DNA from: Bog-532 sp963775825
GTDB taxonomy: Bacteria; Actinomycetota; Actinomycetes; Streptosporangiales; Streptosporangiaceae
Direction: 5' to 3'
Assembly: GCA_963775825.1 (NCBI GenBank)
Contig: CAVZKY010000068.1
Span: 1-64,000, forward strand
Length of the DNA stretch: 64,000 nt
The notes beneath the pieces were generated by a model, which worked only from the letters and a program-made list of their open reading frames with translations, was not told where the DNA came from and ran no database searches. Positions 54,715 through 64,000 of this stretch are shown here, one piece after another. A program made the position numbers and the translations under genes. How positions within the stretch are numbered: the first letter of the stretch is position 1; each line of letters opens with the position of its first letter.

Positions 54715-56228
54715 GAGAGGCGCTCCAGGATCAGGTCGCGGACCTTGGCGGCGTCGGCCTGGCCGCGGGTGGCCTTCATGACCGCGCCGACCAGGACCCC
54801 GGCCGCGGCAACCTTTCCGCTGCGGATCTTCTCCGCGACATCTGGGTGAGCGGCGATGGCCTCGTCGACTGCGGCCTGCAGCGCGCTGTCGTCACTGACC
54901 ACGGCCAGGCCGCGGGCCTTGACCACATCGTCCGGGGTGCCCTCGCCGGCCAGCACTCCGTCGATCACCTGGCGGGCGAGCCGGTCGTTCAGCGCGCCGG
55001 AGAACACCAGGTCCGCGACCCGGGCCACCTGATCGGGCGTAATCGGGAGGGCGGACAGCGCGGTGCCGGTCTCGTTCGCGCGGCGGGACAGCTCGCCCAG
55101 CCACCACTTCCGGGCGTCAGCCGGGGACGCGCCCGCGGCTACGGTACCGGCTACCAGGTCGAACGCGTCCGCGTTACGCAGCGCGGCCATATCGGCGTCG
55201 GACAGGTGCCACTCGGCCTGGAGCCGTTCCCGCCGCGCCGAGGGCAGCTCGGGCAGCGACCGTCGGATCTGCTCCACCCACTCGGACGGGGGCGCGATCG
55301 GTACCAGATCCGGCTCGGGGAAGTAGCGGTAGTCCTCCGCCTCCTCCTTGCTGCGGCCGGGCGTCGTGATGCCGGTGTCCTCGTGGAAATGCCGGGTCTC
55401 CAGGGCCACCTTTCCGCCCGCGTCCAGCACTGCGGCCTGCCGCTCGATCTCGGACCGGACGGCCCGCTCCACCGAGCGCAGCGAGTTGACGTTCTTGGTC
55501 TCCGTCCGGGTGCCCAGCACCGCCGAGCCGCGGGGCGCCAGCGAGGTGTTCACGTCGCAGCGCAGGGAGCCCTCCTCCATGCGCACGTCGGACACGCCCA
55601 GGGACCGGACGACCTCCCGCAGCTCCGCGACGTAGGTACGGGCCACCACGGGAGCGGCCGCGCCCGTGCCGGTGATCGGCTTGGTCACGATCTCCACCAG
55701 CGGGATGCCGGCCCGGTTGTAGTCGACCAGCGAGTAGTCGGCGCCCTGGATCCGGCCGGTGGCCCCGCCCACGTGCAGCGATTTGCCGGTGTCCTCCTCC
55801 AGATGCACCCGCTCGATACCGACCCGCACGTGCCGCGGCTCCGCCTCACCCTCGTCGAGCGTCACGTCCAGCCAGCCGTCGGTGCACAGCGGCTCGTCGT
55901 ACTGGGAGATCTGGTAGTCCTTCGGCATGTCCGGGTAGAAGTAGTTCTTCCGCGCGAACCGGCACCAGCTGGCGATCGAGCAGTTCAGCGCGAGCCCGAT
56001 CCGGATCGTGTACTCGATTGCCGTGCGCGACGGCACCGGCAGTGAGCCGGGCAGGCCGAGGCAGACCGGGCAGACCTGCGTATTCGGCTCGCCGCCGAAC
56101 TGGGCCGGGCAGCCGCAGAACAGCTTGGTCCGCGTGCCCAGCTCCACGTGCGTCTCCAGCCCGATCGTGGGCCCGTAACGGGCCAGCGCCTCGGCGTACG
56201 GGATGAGCGGCAGCGGTTCGGCCGTCAT
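54711..56228 (-). CDS. gatB: Aspartyl/glutamyl-tRNA amidotransferase subunit B
   Basis: A 505-residue subunit that activates the misacylated tRNA. The cradle domain opens GPTIGLETHVELGTRTKLFC with the zinc Cys motif GCPAQF...CPVCLG, followed by YFYPDMPKDYQISQYDEPLC and the tail domain with YqeY-like ending (GQADAAKVRDLILERLS). It starts at ATG 56228, overlapping the gatA stop by four bases. Part of gatCAB. Confidence 0.94.
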   Translation of the reverse strand: MTAEPLPLIPYAEALARYGPTIGLETHVELGTRTKLFCGCPAQFGGEPNTQVCPVCLGLPGSLPVPSRTAIEYTIRIGLALNCSIASWCRFARKNYFYPDMPKDYQISQYDEPLCTDGWLDVTLDEGEAEPRHVRVGIERVHLEEDTGKSLHVGGATGRIQGADYSLVDYNRAGIPLVEIVTKPITGTGAAAPVVARTYVAELREVVRSLGVSDVRMEEGSLRCDVNTSLAPRGSAVLGTRTETKNVNSLRSVERAVRSEIERQAAVLDAGGKVALETRHFHEDTGITTPGRSKEEAEDYRYFPEPDLVPIAPPSEWVEQIRRSLPELPSARRERLQAEWHLSDADMAALRNADAFDLVAGTVAAGASPADARKWWLGELSRRANETGTALSALPITPDQVARVADLVFSGALNDRLARQVIDGVLAGEGTPDDVVKARGLAVVSDDSALQAAVDEAIAAHPDVAEKIRSGKVAAAGVLVGAVMKATRGQADAAKVRDLILERLS

Positions 56229-57772
56229 CGGCCCGCTCCCTTCGTCTCACTCGTCGTGCTGGTCTCGCGCTGGTGGTCGAGGCCGTGCGCCCCGGCCAGC
56301 AGCGGATGGCCCCAGCGCTCGGTGAACGCGGCCTCCGCCGCGGCCGCGACCCGGTAGGCACGGTCGTCGGCCAGCACCGGCGCCATGATCTGCAGCCCGA
56401 CCGGCAGGCCGTCCTCGGGGGCCAGGCCGCACGGCACCGAGATGGCCGCGTTACCGGCCAGGTTCGACGGGATCGTGCACAGGTCGGCCAGGTACATCGA
56501 CATCGGGTCGTCGGTCCGCTCCCCGATCGGGAAGGCGGTCGTCGGCGTGGTCGGCGAGACCAGCACGTCGACCTGGCCGAACGCCGCCTCGAAGTCGCGC
56601 GTGATCAGCGTGCGGACCTGCTGCGCCTTGCCGTAGTAGGCGTCGTAGTAACCACTGGACAGGGCGTAGGTGCCGAGCATGATGCGCCGCTTGACCTCGG
56701 CGCCGAAGCCCACCTCGCGGGTCAGCGACATGACCTCTTCGGCGCTGCGGGTGCCGTCGTCACCGACCCGAAGGCCGTACCGCATCGCGTCGAACCGGGC
56801 CAGGTTCGAGGAGCACTCGCTCGGCGCGATCAGGTAGTACGCGGGCAGCGCGTAGCGGAAGTGCGGACAGGACACTTCGGTCACCTTGGCGCCCAGCGAT
56901 TCGAGTAGTTCCACCGCCTGGCTGAACCGGCTCAGCACGCCGGGCTGGTACCCCTCGCCGGACAGTTCGGTGACCACGCCGATACGCAGGCCGGCCACGT
57001 CCGCCTGGCGGGCGGCGGCGACGACCGGGGGGGCCGCATCGGAGATGGACGTGGCGTCCATCGGATCGTGCCCGGAGATGGCTTCCTGCAGCAGCGCCGC
57101 GTCCAGCACGGTCCGGGCCAGCGGGCCCGGGGTGTCGAGTGAGGAGGCGAACGCGATCAGGCCGTACCGGGAGTTCCCGCCGTAGGTCGGCTTCATCCCG
57201 GTGATGCCGCAGACCGCGGCCGGCTGGCGAATGGACCCGCCGGTGTCGGTCCCGATCGCGAGCGGCGCCTCGAACGCGGCCACCGAGGCCGCCGAGCCAC
57301 CCGAGGAGCCCCCGGGTACCCGGGACAGATCCCACGGGTTGCGGGTCGGGCCGAACGCGGAGTTCTCGGTGGAGGAGCCCATGGCGAACTCATCCATGTT
57401 GGTCTTGCCGAGGATGATGGCCCCGGCGCGGCGCAGCCGGCTGGTCACCGTCGCGTCGTACGGCGGCTGCCACAAATTGAGGATCTTCGATCCGGCCGTG
57501 GTCGGCATGTCGGTCGTGGTGAAGACGTCCTTCAGCGCGACCGGCACGCCGGCCAGCGGGCCGAGGATGTCGCCGGCCGCGCGGCGCTCGTCCACCGATC
57601 GGGCCGCGGCCAGGGCCTGGTCCGCGGCGACATGCAGGAAGGCGTGTACTCTCTCATCGACCTCGGCGATCCGGTCCAGGTGCGCCTGGGTGACCTCGGC
57701 GGCCGAGACGGCTTTGCTGACCAGCGCGGCGGACAGGTCCGCCGCCGTCATCGTGGTGAGCTCGTCACTCAT
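56225..57772 (-). CDS. gatA: Aspartyl/glutamyl-tRNA amidotransferase subunit A
   Basis: A 515-residue amidase-signature enzyme that liberates ammonia from glutamine. The catalytic Ser-cis-Ser-Lys set is LKDVFTTTDMPTTAGSK (Lys), GSSGGSAASVAAF (Ser) and AIGTDTGGSIRQPAA (Ser). The ATG at 57772 lies three bases after the gatC stop. Complete. Confidence 0.94.
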   Translation of the reverse strand: MSDELTTMTAADLSAALVSKAVSAAEVTQAHLDRIAEVDERVHAFLHVAADQALAAARSVDERRAAGDILGPLAGVPVALKDVFTTTDMPTTAGSKILNLWQPPYDATVTSRLRRAGAIILGKTNMDEFAMGSSTENSAFGPTRNPWDLSRVPGGSSGGSAASVAAFEAPLAIGTDTGGSIRQPAAVCGITGMKPTYGGNSRYGLIAFASSLDTPGPLARTVLDAALLQEAISGHDPMDATSISDAAPPVVAAARQADVAGLRIGVVTELSGEGYQPGVLSRFSQAVELLESLGAKVTEVSCPHFRYALPAYYLIAPSECSSNLARFDAMRYGLRVGDDGTRSAEEVMSLTREVGFGAEVKRRIMLGTYALSSGYYDAYYGKAQQVRTLITRDFEAAFGQVDVLVSPTTPTTAFPIGERTDDPMSMYLADLCTIPSNLAGNAAISVPCGLAPEDGLPVGLQIMAPVLADDRAYRVAAAAEAAFTERWGHPLLAGAHGLDHQRETSTTSETKGAGR

Positions 57773-57775
57773 CGC

Positions 57776-58069
57776 TCAGTCCTCATCCAGGATCCGGGGC
57801 ACCTTGAACCGCTCCTGTTCCACCGCCGGGGCCTGGGCGAGCACCACGTCCCGCGGCAGGCACGGGACGATCTCGTCCTCGCGGTAGACGTTCGTGATCG
57901 GCAGCGCGTGTGAGGTGGGCGGGATCCCCTCTGCGGTGACCTCCTGGACCCGGGCGACCGCGGAGATGATCTGGTCGAGCTGAGGCGCGAGGTGGTCCAG
58001 CTCCTCCTCGCCGAGGGCGAGCCTCGACAGCCTGGCCAGATGGGCGACCTCGTCGCGGGTAATGGACAT
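57776..58069 (-). CDS. gatC: Aspartyl/glutamyl-tRNA amidotransferase subunit C
   Basis: A 97-residue small subunit that wraps GatA. SITRDEVAHLARLSRLALGE is the conserved opening; DHLAPQLDQIISAVARVQEV follows. The ATG at 58069 (MSIT) is chosen; 58078 adds MAC. First gene of gatCAB. Confidence 0.92.
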   Translation of the reverse strand: MSITRDEVAHLARLSRLALGEEELDHLAPQLDQIISAVARVQEVTAEGIPPTSHALPITNVYREDEIVPCLPRDVVLAQAPAVEQERFKVPRILDED

Positions 58070-58129
58070 GCACGCCATCCTAGAAGCCCGCGCGCCCCGC
58101 CCCGACCGGATTTACCGGGTGCCGCTCCG

Positions 58130-60277
58130 CTACTCCGGCGCCGGCGCTGCCTCCTTCATGGCGGGCTCGGGGCGGAAGGCGTCCGGGCCCTCGGCCAGCA
58201 GACCACGGAAGGCGGGCTCATCGAGGACGGGGACGCCGATCTCGACGGCCTTGTCGTACTTGGAACCGGGGTTCTCCCCCGCCACCACGAAGTCGGTCTT
58301 CTTCGACACCGAGCCGGTGACCTTGCCCCCGGCGGCCCGAACGGCCTCGGCGGCCTCATCCCGGCTGAACTCCTGCAGCGACCCGGTGATCACGACCGTG
58401 ACCCCGGCCAGCAGCCGCGGCGTCGCCCCACTGGGGTCGAAGCCTTCTTCTTCCATCCGCACACCGGCCGCGCGCCACTTGTGCACGATCGCGCGGTGCC
58501 AGTCCACGCCGAACCAGTCGACCACGGACGCCGCGATCGTCGGCCCGACGCCGTCCACCACCGCGAGCTGCTCGACGCTGGCCGCGGCGATCACGTCCAG
58601 TGAGCCGAACTCGGTGGCCAGCGCGCGGGCTGCGGTCGGCCCGACGTGCCGGATGGACAGCGCGACCAGGATGCGCCACAGCGGCCGCTGCCGGGCGACC
58701 TCCAGGTTGGCCAGCAGCCGCCCGGCGTTGACCTTCAGCGTGCCCTGCTTGTTGATGAAGAACGGCGAGGCCCTGAGCTTGTCCTCGGTCAGGTCGAACA
58801 AGTCCCCCTCGTCGGTGACCAGGTGGTCGTCGAGCAGCGCGGCGACGGCTTCGTAGCCCAGCACCTCGATGTCGAAAGCGCCCCGGCCCGCCAAGTGGAA
58901 CAGCCGCTCGCGCAGCTGGGCCGGACAGGACCGGGTGTTCGGGCAGCGCCAGTCGACCTCGTCCTCCTCCCGGGCCAGCCGCGTGCCGCACGCGGGGCAG
59001 TGGGTGGGGAACTCGAACTCGCGCTCGTCACCGGTGCGCAGGTCGGCCACGGGAGCCACGATCTCCGGTATCACGTCCCCAGCCTTGCGCAGGACCACCA
59101 TGTCGCCGATCAGCACGCCCTTCCGCTTCACCTCGTCCGCGTTGTGCAGGGTCGCCATCTCCACCGTCGACCCACTGACCTTGGCCGGCTCCATCACGCC
59201 GAACGGCGTCACCCGGCCGGTCCGACCCACGTTGACCCGGATGTCCAGCAGCCGGGTGGTGACCTCTTCCGGCGGGTACTTGTAGGCCATGGCCCAGCGC
59301 GGCGCGCGTGAGGTAGCGCCCAGTGCGCGCTGCTCGTCCAGCCGGTCCAGCTTGACCACCACGCCGTCGATCTCGTACGGCGGGTCGTGCCGGTGCTCGG
59401 CGTAGAACTTGATGTAGTCGTGCACCGCGGCCAGGTCCGGCACGACCTTGATGCGGTCGCTGACCGGCAGCCCCCACCCGGCCATCCGCTCGTACCAGCC
59501 GGACTGGGTCTCGGGCGGCTCCTCGCCGTCCGGGAAGCCTTCCACCCGGCCGACGCCGTGCACGATGACGTCGAGCGCGCGGCTGGCGGTGACCCGTGGA
59601 TCCTTCTGCCGCAGCGAGCCTGCCCCCGAGTTGCGCGGGTTGGCGAACGCGGCCTTGCCCGCTTCGGTCAGCCGCTCGTTCAGCTCCTCGAACGCCTTGA
59701 CCGGCAGGAAGACCTCACCGCGCACCTCCAGCGTCGCCGGGAAGCCGCTGCCCGCGAGCCGGGCCGGGACCGAGCCGATGGTGCGGATGTTCGGCGTGAC
59801 GTCTTCCCCGGTCCGCCCGTCGCCACGGGTCGCGCCGCGGGTCAGCCGGCCGTTCCGGTAGACCAGCGCGATGGCCAGCCCGTCGATCTTCAGCTCGCAG
59901 AGGTACGGCCCGGTGCCGCCACCGCGCGCCGCCCGCTCGGCCCAGGCGTCGAGCTCGTCGGCGGAGAACGAGTTATCCAGGCTGAGCAGCCGCTGCAGGT
60001 GCTCCACCGGGGTGAACAGCGTGGAGACCGACCCGCCGACCTGCTGTGTCGGCGAGTCAGGGGTGCGCAGCTCCGGGAAGCTCTGCTCCAGCCCCTCCAG
60101 CTCCCGCATCAGCACGTCGAACTCGGCGTCCGAGATCGTGGGCGCGTCCAGGATGTAGTACCGGTGCCGGGCCTCGGTGATCAGCGCGCTCAGTTCGGCG
60201 TGCCGCTGCCGGACCTCGGCCGGTGTCTCGTTCGGATCCGTCGGTTCCCTCGACTCGGCGGTCCCCGTGTCGCTCAT
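58130..60277 (-). CDS. ligA: NAD-dependent DNA ligase
   Basis: A 715-residue bacterial replication ligase. The Ia domain has YYILDAPTISDAEFDVLM; adenylation Lys130 is in CELKIDGLAI; NRGATRGDG-like TRGATRGDGRTGEDVTPNI is motif III. The zinc finger is CPACGTRL...WRCPNTRSCPAQ; four HhH motifs and a C-terminal BRCT domain (LAGVTVVITGSLQEFSRDEA) follow. ATG 60277 overlaps the stop of the MetE-like gene upstream by four bases. Complete. Confidence 0.95.
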   Translation of the reverse strand: MSDTGTAESREPTDPNETPAEVRQRHAELSALITEARHRYYILDAPTISDAEFDVLMRELEGLEQSFPELRTPDSPTQQVGGSVSTLFTPVEHLQRLLSLDNSFSADELDAWAERAARGGGTGPYLCELKIDGLAIALVYRNGRLTRGATRGDGRTGEDVTPNIRTIGSVPARLAGSGFPATLEVRGEVFLPVKAFEELNERLTEAGKAAFANPRNSGAGSLRQKDPRVTASRALDVIVHGVGRVEGFPDGEEPPETQSGWYERMAGWGLPVSDRIKVVPDLAAVHDYIKFYAEHRHDPPYEIDGVVVKLDRLDEQRALGATSRAPRWAMAYKYPPEEVTTRLLDIRVNVGRTGRVTPFGVMEPAKVSGSTVEMATLHNADEVKRKGVLIGDMVVLRKAGDVIPEIVAPVADLRTGDEREFEFPTHCPACGTRLAREEDEVDWRCPNTRSCPAQLRERLFHLAGRGAFDIEVLGYEAVAALLDDHLVTDEGDLFDLTEDKLRASPFFINKQGTLKVNAGRLLANLEVARQRPLWRILVALSIRHVGPTAARALATEFGSLDVIAAASVEQLAVVDGVGPTIAASVVDWFGVDWHRAIVHKWRAAGVRMEEEGFDPSGATPRLLAGVTVVITGSLQEFSRDEAAEAVRAAGGKVTGSVSKKTDFVVAGENPGSKYDKAVEIGVPVLDEPAFRGLLAEGPDAFRPEPAMKEAAPAPE

Positions 60278-61354
60278 GCCCCGCCCTCCGTGTCCTCGCT
60301 CTCTTCGGCCAGCTCAGCGACAATTCTCGCCGCTTCCCGGCAGTGCGCCAGCACCTCGGCCGCCCGGGCGGGGACCGCACCGGCCAGCCCGCACGACGGG
60401 GTGACGACCACCTGCGGCGCGCAGTCTTCCGGTGCCATGCCGAGCCGCCGCCAGAACCGCAGGACGCGCCGCGCCGTCTTGAGGGGCTCCGCTTTCTCCC
60501 GGGGCGCCCAGGGCTCCGTTATGGCAGGCAGCGCGCCGGCCAGGATACCCATGGCGGCCTCGGCCATCTCGGCCACGCAGTCGGCGTCCTCGCGCCGCAG
60601 CAGGCTGAGGTCGAAGGCGACCGCATTCGGCCGCGCACTCCAGATGATCCCGAACGGGACCGGGCTCGCGCAGCAGTGAATGACGGAGTACCGCCCGGTC
60701 GCGATCAAGACCGTCTCCAGCCGGTCCGACATGACGGCCGCGTCGGCGGCGGGGAGCCGGGACAGCCCGCTGGCCGTGGGCACCTCCCCGTTGGCCACCG
60801 CGGCCAGGGCCGGCTCGTCCAGCTGGACCAGCAGCTGGGCGCCGGGCACGCGCTTGGCCACCTCGAGCCACGTGCGCCGCCGCGCCCTCGGCCAGGGAAC
60901 CGGCGAGGTCGGCGACCGCGCCGGGGTCGGCGAGCACGGGATTGAGCGTACGGGCCAGCTCGATGGTGGCGGCCAGGGTCCAGGGCCCGCACAGGCTGAT
61001 CTTGAGCGGCCCCTCGTAACCGGCGAAGACCTCCTCGATCGCGTCGAGGTCGGCCGACATCATGCTCTGCGCGGCGCGCATGTAACGGCCGGGCCGCTCG
61101 GCGATCCGCCAGCCGCCCGGGGTGGTCTCCACCGGCATGTCGATCAGCAGGGCGGCGGTGCGCCCGACCAGGTCGGCACCCGGCCCGCGAGCGGGAAGCT
61201 CGGGCAGGTAGGGGAAGTCCGGTAGTTCGCCGGCCACGATCCGGGCGGCCTCGGCCGGGTCCGTTCCGGGCATGGAGCCGATGCCGGTGGCGGTCCCGGC
61301 CAGCCAGGGGAACGGCTGCGGGCCGCGGGTGTTACCGAGCGTGTCATCCTGCAC
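60274..61354 (-). CDS. Cobalamin-independent methionine synthase-like (MetE/UROD-type) protein, one frameshift
   Basis: About 360 residues of the MetE C-terminal-like family. The N-terminal frame from ATG 61354 has FPWLAGTATGIGSMPGTDPA, FPYLPELPARGPGADLVGR and LCGPWTLAATIELAR. The second frame, ending 60274, has VQLDEPALAAVANGEVPTA, VIHCCASPVPF (zinc-binding His-Cys) and VVVTPSCGLAGAVPARA (Cys). One missing C near 60880-60890 separates them (RTWLEVAKRVPGAQLL would continue). Such proteins lie next to ligA in other actinomycetes; methyltransferase activity is inferred only. Stop overlaps ligA start. Confidence 0.83.
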
Positions 61355-61474
61355 GCTGCTGAGCTTAGATCCTTTTCACTGACCGGCGCTCGGCCGCGCA
61401 TCTGCGCAGGTCAGCGGGGTGCCGGATCCGCTCCAGCCGCCACCGGACCGCCGAGCGGGGACAGTCGGCCCGGA

Positions 61475-61681
61475 TTACCAGCCATCGGGATCTGCGGTCG
61501 AGCCGCGGTGACCGGTTCCGATGAATCGCCGGACCTTGCGCTCCAGGAGATCCAGGGACTGCCCGGCCAGGGAATCGCGCCGGCGTTCGGACCGGATCGC
61601 CACCAACGTCGTAACGACCACTCCGGACATGACACCTGTCGAGAAGGCGACCACCGCCGCTACGGCAATGTCACGGGCCAT
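61475..61681 (-). CDS. Small single-pass membrane protein, 68 residues
   Basis: ATG 61681 has AGGAGG five bases upstream. The peptide starts ARDIAVAAVVAFSTGVMSGV and continues VVTTLVAIRSERRRDSLAG, one transmembrane helix and a basic cytosolic tail. No known family. An ATG one codon earlier (61684) is less well spaced. Confidence 0.55.
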   Translation of the reverse strand: MARDIAVAAVVAFSTGVMSGVVVTTLVAIRSERRRDSLAGQSLDLLERKVRRFIGTGHRGSTADPDGW

Positions 61682-61928
61682 CATAGCCTCCTGCGTCCGC
61701 CGACGGTCTTCCCATCGGATCGTTACAGCGAGACACGCTGCGTTCGGGCGTTGTACACAGTATGCCCTGGTTGAGATCATCCGCGACCACGCTTGCACTC
61801 TCATCGTGACAGCGCGAAAAGCGGGTTCTCAAGGTTCGAAGGGTCGGCCTCAGCAGGACCTTTGGCCGTTACCGGCCAGTAGGCGTGAGTCGTGAGCCAG
61901 GCTGTCCGCCCAACGAGACGCCGCGGGA

Positions 61929-62357
61929 GTGCTCGGGTTCCACCCAGACCTGAACGAAGCCAACGAGCGTCACCCTGACAACGAAGACATCGAAGAGGGC
62001 ACGGTCGAGTACCTGAAAGGCACGTTGGGTCTCACCCAGGTCGGCTACCGGGACTGGATCACGGTACGCGCGCCAAAGAATGATGCAGTCGGCTTTTTTG
62101 GGCTGCCGCCTGACGGCCGAGTCCCCGTGTTCGAGATCTTCCGTACAGCGTTTGATCAAAACGGAAAACCGATGCGGGTAACTGTCACCATCTTCCCGGC
62201 GGACAGGCAGCAGTTCATCATCGATGTCGGCAAGGTTCCCGCTGCACAGTTCCGGCCTCCGAAGCGACGGCTACTCGGCAGCGATCAGCTCGTCACGCTT
62301 TACGAATCAGCGTGGCCAGGTACCTTCACCGTATTTCGGGTCGCCGTGCACGCTTAG
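61929..62357 (+). pseudogene. Promoterless duplicate of the GntR/UTRA C-terminal region
   Basis: The frame from 61929 contains DNEDIEEGTVEYLKGTLGLT and onward through RQQFIIDVGKVPA, identical to residues of the complete GntR at 62744-63319 because the DNA at 61977-62243 is an exact 267-bp copy of 63020-63286. No winged-helix domain precedes it, and its downstream sequence (PKRRLLGSDQLVTLYESAW) is unrelated. It is a duplicate without its own DNA-binding part. Confidence 0.75.
61977..62243 (+). repeat. 267-bp exact direct repeat, copy 1
   Basis: Identical base for base to 63020-63286 (offset 1043). It differs at 61976/63019 and 62244/63287, so the boundaries are sharp. Confidence 0.95.
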
Positions 62358-62743
62358 TCTCTGACATGTTGATCCAACCGCAGAAAGTCTGGCCCATCTT
62401 AGGCTAATGATACCGAACTCGGTAGGTAGGGCAGCTAAGCGTTCTTCGTACTGGCATGACCTTATCTCGATCCTCGCCACTAGATCCCATCGCACGGTCA
62501 CCTTGAGGTGCCCGAATCCCGCGGTAGCCAGAAGCGACGTCCCCCAAGATACATTGGCCAACGCCTTAACAGGAACCCCTGACATCACACCGGCCTCAAC
62601 CAAGTGTTTTCAGCATAATCCCGGTTATTCTTGATGTCCTAGCCAAACCATCAGCCGGTTGCATCTCGTCCTCGAGGGCGAGCGACTCCGCGCAACACCC
62701 GCGGTATACCCGCGAGTGACCAGGGTTGATCCAAGGAGGCGCC
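62358..62743. other. Gene-free spacer upstream of the GntR/UTRA gene
   Basis: No coding region is supported. It must hold the gntR promoter; no palindromic operator stood out. Confidence 0.35.
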
Positions 62744-63319
62744 GTGGCCGACCCGCTGTACAGGCGGATCGCGGATGACCTCCGCGCGCAGATCGAGACG
62801 GGTCAGTTCGAGCCGGGTTCGCAGCTGCCGTCCGGGGAGAAGCTGGGCGAGCTGTTCAGGGCATCTCGCAATACGATCCGGGATGCGATCAAGTTCTTGA
62901 TCAGCCTGGGCCTCGTCGAAACCAGGGCCGGTCAGGGCACGTTCGTGGTGGACCCGCCGGACCCGCTGGTGACCACGCTGACCACCAAGGAGCCCGGCCG
63001 CGGCGAGGGGGTCGTGCTCGACAACGAAGACATCGAAGAGGGCACGGTCGAGTACCTGAAAGGCACGTTGGGTCTCACCCAGGTCGGCTACCGGGACTGG
63101 ATCACGGTACGCGCGCCAAAGAATGATGCAGTCGGCTTTTTTGGGCTGCCGCCTGACGGCCGAGTCCCCGTGTTCGAGATCTTCCGTACAGCGTTTGATC
63201 AAAACGGAAAACCGATGCGGGTAACTGTCACCATCTTCCCGGCGGACAGGCAGCAGTTCATCATCGATGTCGGCAAGGTTCCCGCTCCACACTGCGAGCC
63301 CGCGAAGCGGCCAGCATGA
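62744..63319 (+). CDS. GntR-family regulator with short UTRA domain
   Basis: A 191-residue regulator. AAGGAGG precedes GTG 62744. The winged helix is PLYRRIADDLRAQIETGQFE, LPSGEKLGELFRASRNTIRD and FLISLGLVETRAGQGTFVV; the compact UTRA ligand domain runs from about residue 95 (GTLGLTQVGYRDWITVR, PKNDAVGFFGLPPDG, TAFDQNGKPMRVTVTIFPAD) to a short tail. Similar short GntR proteins precede a GNAT gene in actinomycetes, as here. Exact partial copy lies upstream. Confidence 0.87.
   Translation: MADPLYRRIADDLRAQIETGQFEPGSQLPSGEKLGELFRASRNTIRDAIKFLISLGLVETRAGQGTFVVDPPDPLVTTLTTKEPGRGEGVVLDNEDIEEGTVEYLKGTLGLTQVGYRDWITVRAPKNDAVGFFGLPPDGRVPVFEIFRTAFDQNGKPMRVTVTIFPADRQQFIIDVGKVPAPHCEPAKRPA
63020..63286 (+). 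repeat. 267-bp exact direct repeat, copy 2 (within gntR)
   Basis: Partner of 61977-62243; encodes the UTRA domain of the intact regulator. Confidence 0.95.
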
Positions 63320-63530
63320 GAACGCCGCTATTAGTCAGGCTGACTGCGCGGGCTGAGCATAAATACCCTGCTAAAGCACCATGCAGCTGCAGCGCCATTA
63401 CCGGAGCCAGCAGGCGATGCCCAATTCGATGATAGAGCCAGCACGAGACAACAGTGCTGCCGCTAATGAGGACAATCGCATAGTGCAAGTGACCTCCGAA
63501 TCGCAGCACCCTAGGTCGGTTACGGACGAT

Positions 63531-64000
63531 ATGCCCGAAGAACTTGCCAGCTTCATCCGTAGCAGGAAGCTGCCTCTTGTCATCAGGTGCGCCAGTCCTG
63601 ACAATCTGCCCGCCGGTGTTGGAACTCATCGATGAGGCAAAGCTGTGGCTGCTCAGCAAGAAAACGAATCAATGGTCCAGGGACTGGGCCGACCAGAAGG
63701 GCCGGAAGCGCAGCGACCGTATCCAGGCTTCGCTCGCGCAGGGGACAACTTGGATTGTCACCGTAACGCATGAAAAGCAGACATACGCCGTGGCCACGGT
63801 GACAATTGAGCCTAAAGCGAATCCACTGGTGTGGGATCGTCCAGGAGATCTTGACGATTCTGCTGTTTATCTCAGCCGCCTCGTTGTGGCGAGAAGGTTC
63901 GCCGGGCTGAGAATTGGCGCCGCTCTGCTCAACTGGTCGTGTGATCATGCTCGTCATCGGTATCAGGCTGAGCTGGTCCGCATCGATGTTTGGACCCGCA
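63531..64000 (+). CDS. GNAT-family N-acetyltransferase, frameshifted and cut by window end
   Basis: The first frame reads EELASFIRSRKLPLVIRCAS and PDNLPA; after one extra G near 63616 the next frame continues VLELIDEAKLWLLSKKTNQW, SRDWADQKGRKR, AVYLSRLVVARRFAGLRIGA and ALLNWSCDHARHRYQAELVR. The RLVVARRFAGLRIGA block is the acetyl-CoA loop. Relatives follow short GntR regulators. The 3' end lies outside the window; the start (ATG 63531 or upstream ATG 63417/63429) is uncertain, and the single indel may be a sequence error. Confidence 0.65.

Noticed and set aside
61750..61850. Possible tRNA because of a GGTTCGAAG loop
   Set aside because: No acceptor or anticodon stem can be paired around it and the T-stem is not closed.

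Overview
The window is high-GC DNA from a mycelium-forming actinomycete. A Streptosporangiales-like or Streptomyces-like genome is likely, but I cannot fix the genus. Support comes from the cslA-glxA-GH6 cluster used for hyphal-tip glycan, an XRE/DUF397 pair, a mycothiol-dependent enzyme family, an acyl-CoA carboxylase epsilon subunit, and frequent GTG/TTG starts with 4-bp stop/start overlaps.

Layout. (1) About 1-9.6 kb is a graveyard: a decayed PadR/beta-propeller pair, a 265-bp duplicated 5' piece of rmlA, GC-rich repeats, a possible group II intron remnant, a kinesin-light-chain-type TPR gene broken in nearly every repeat, a stub of a sacsin-type ATPase gene, a frameshifted polysaccharide flippase with an odd proline-rich tail, and a truncated rmlB. 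Intact rmlA (minus, 9.6-10.7 kb) closes it. (2) 10.8-13.4 kb is efeO-efeB (lipoprotein plus Tat-exported Dyp-type peroxidase), then a frameshifted IS701-like transposase. (3) 15.1-16.5 kb is a PadR-controlled membrane-protein operon that appears leaderless. (4) 16.7-21.5 kb is a probable catabolic operon: hydroxyisobutyrate-dehydrogenase-like, FAH-family, AtaL-like SRPBCC and BBE-type flavoprotein genes, divergent from a GntR/FCD regulator, with two matching palindromes over the promoters. I judge this the best candidate for an uncharacterised pathway. (5) 21.9-28.6 kb is an accessory stretch with two PIN-type toxin-antitoxin pairs, a P-loop kinase, XRE/DUF397, an anti-sigma-like ATPase, a SAM methyltransferase and a mycothiol-dependent enzyme. 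(6) 28.6-34.5 kb is the cslA-glxA-GH6 operon. (7) 35.5-46.5 kb holds an SDR, purE-purK, an NCS1 permease, a two-component system, birA with a PH-domain protein, a Gln/Gly-repeat protein, an AlaX-type deacylase and a LysR regulator. (8) 46.7-61.7 kb is mostly core metabolism: a DUF222 remnant, ppc, a biotin-carboxylase beta subunit, a MerR regulator, an NYN nuclease, the epsilon subunit, gatCAB, ligA and a MetE-like gene. (9) The last 2.4 kb has a GntR/UTRA regulator, an exact 267-bp duplicate of part of it, and a GNAT gene running off the end.

Many otherwise normal genes (accD, the HIBADH-like gene, the MetE-like gene, merR, NYN, cslA, the transposase, the last GNAT) carry one to three single-base indels, mostly in G/C runs. 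I cannot tell residual assembly errors from real mutations. The first 9.6 kb looks truly degenerate, because truncation, duplication and loss go well beyond single-base indels.
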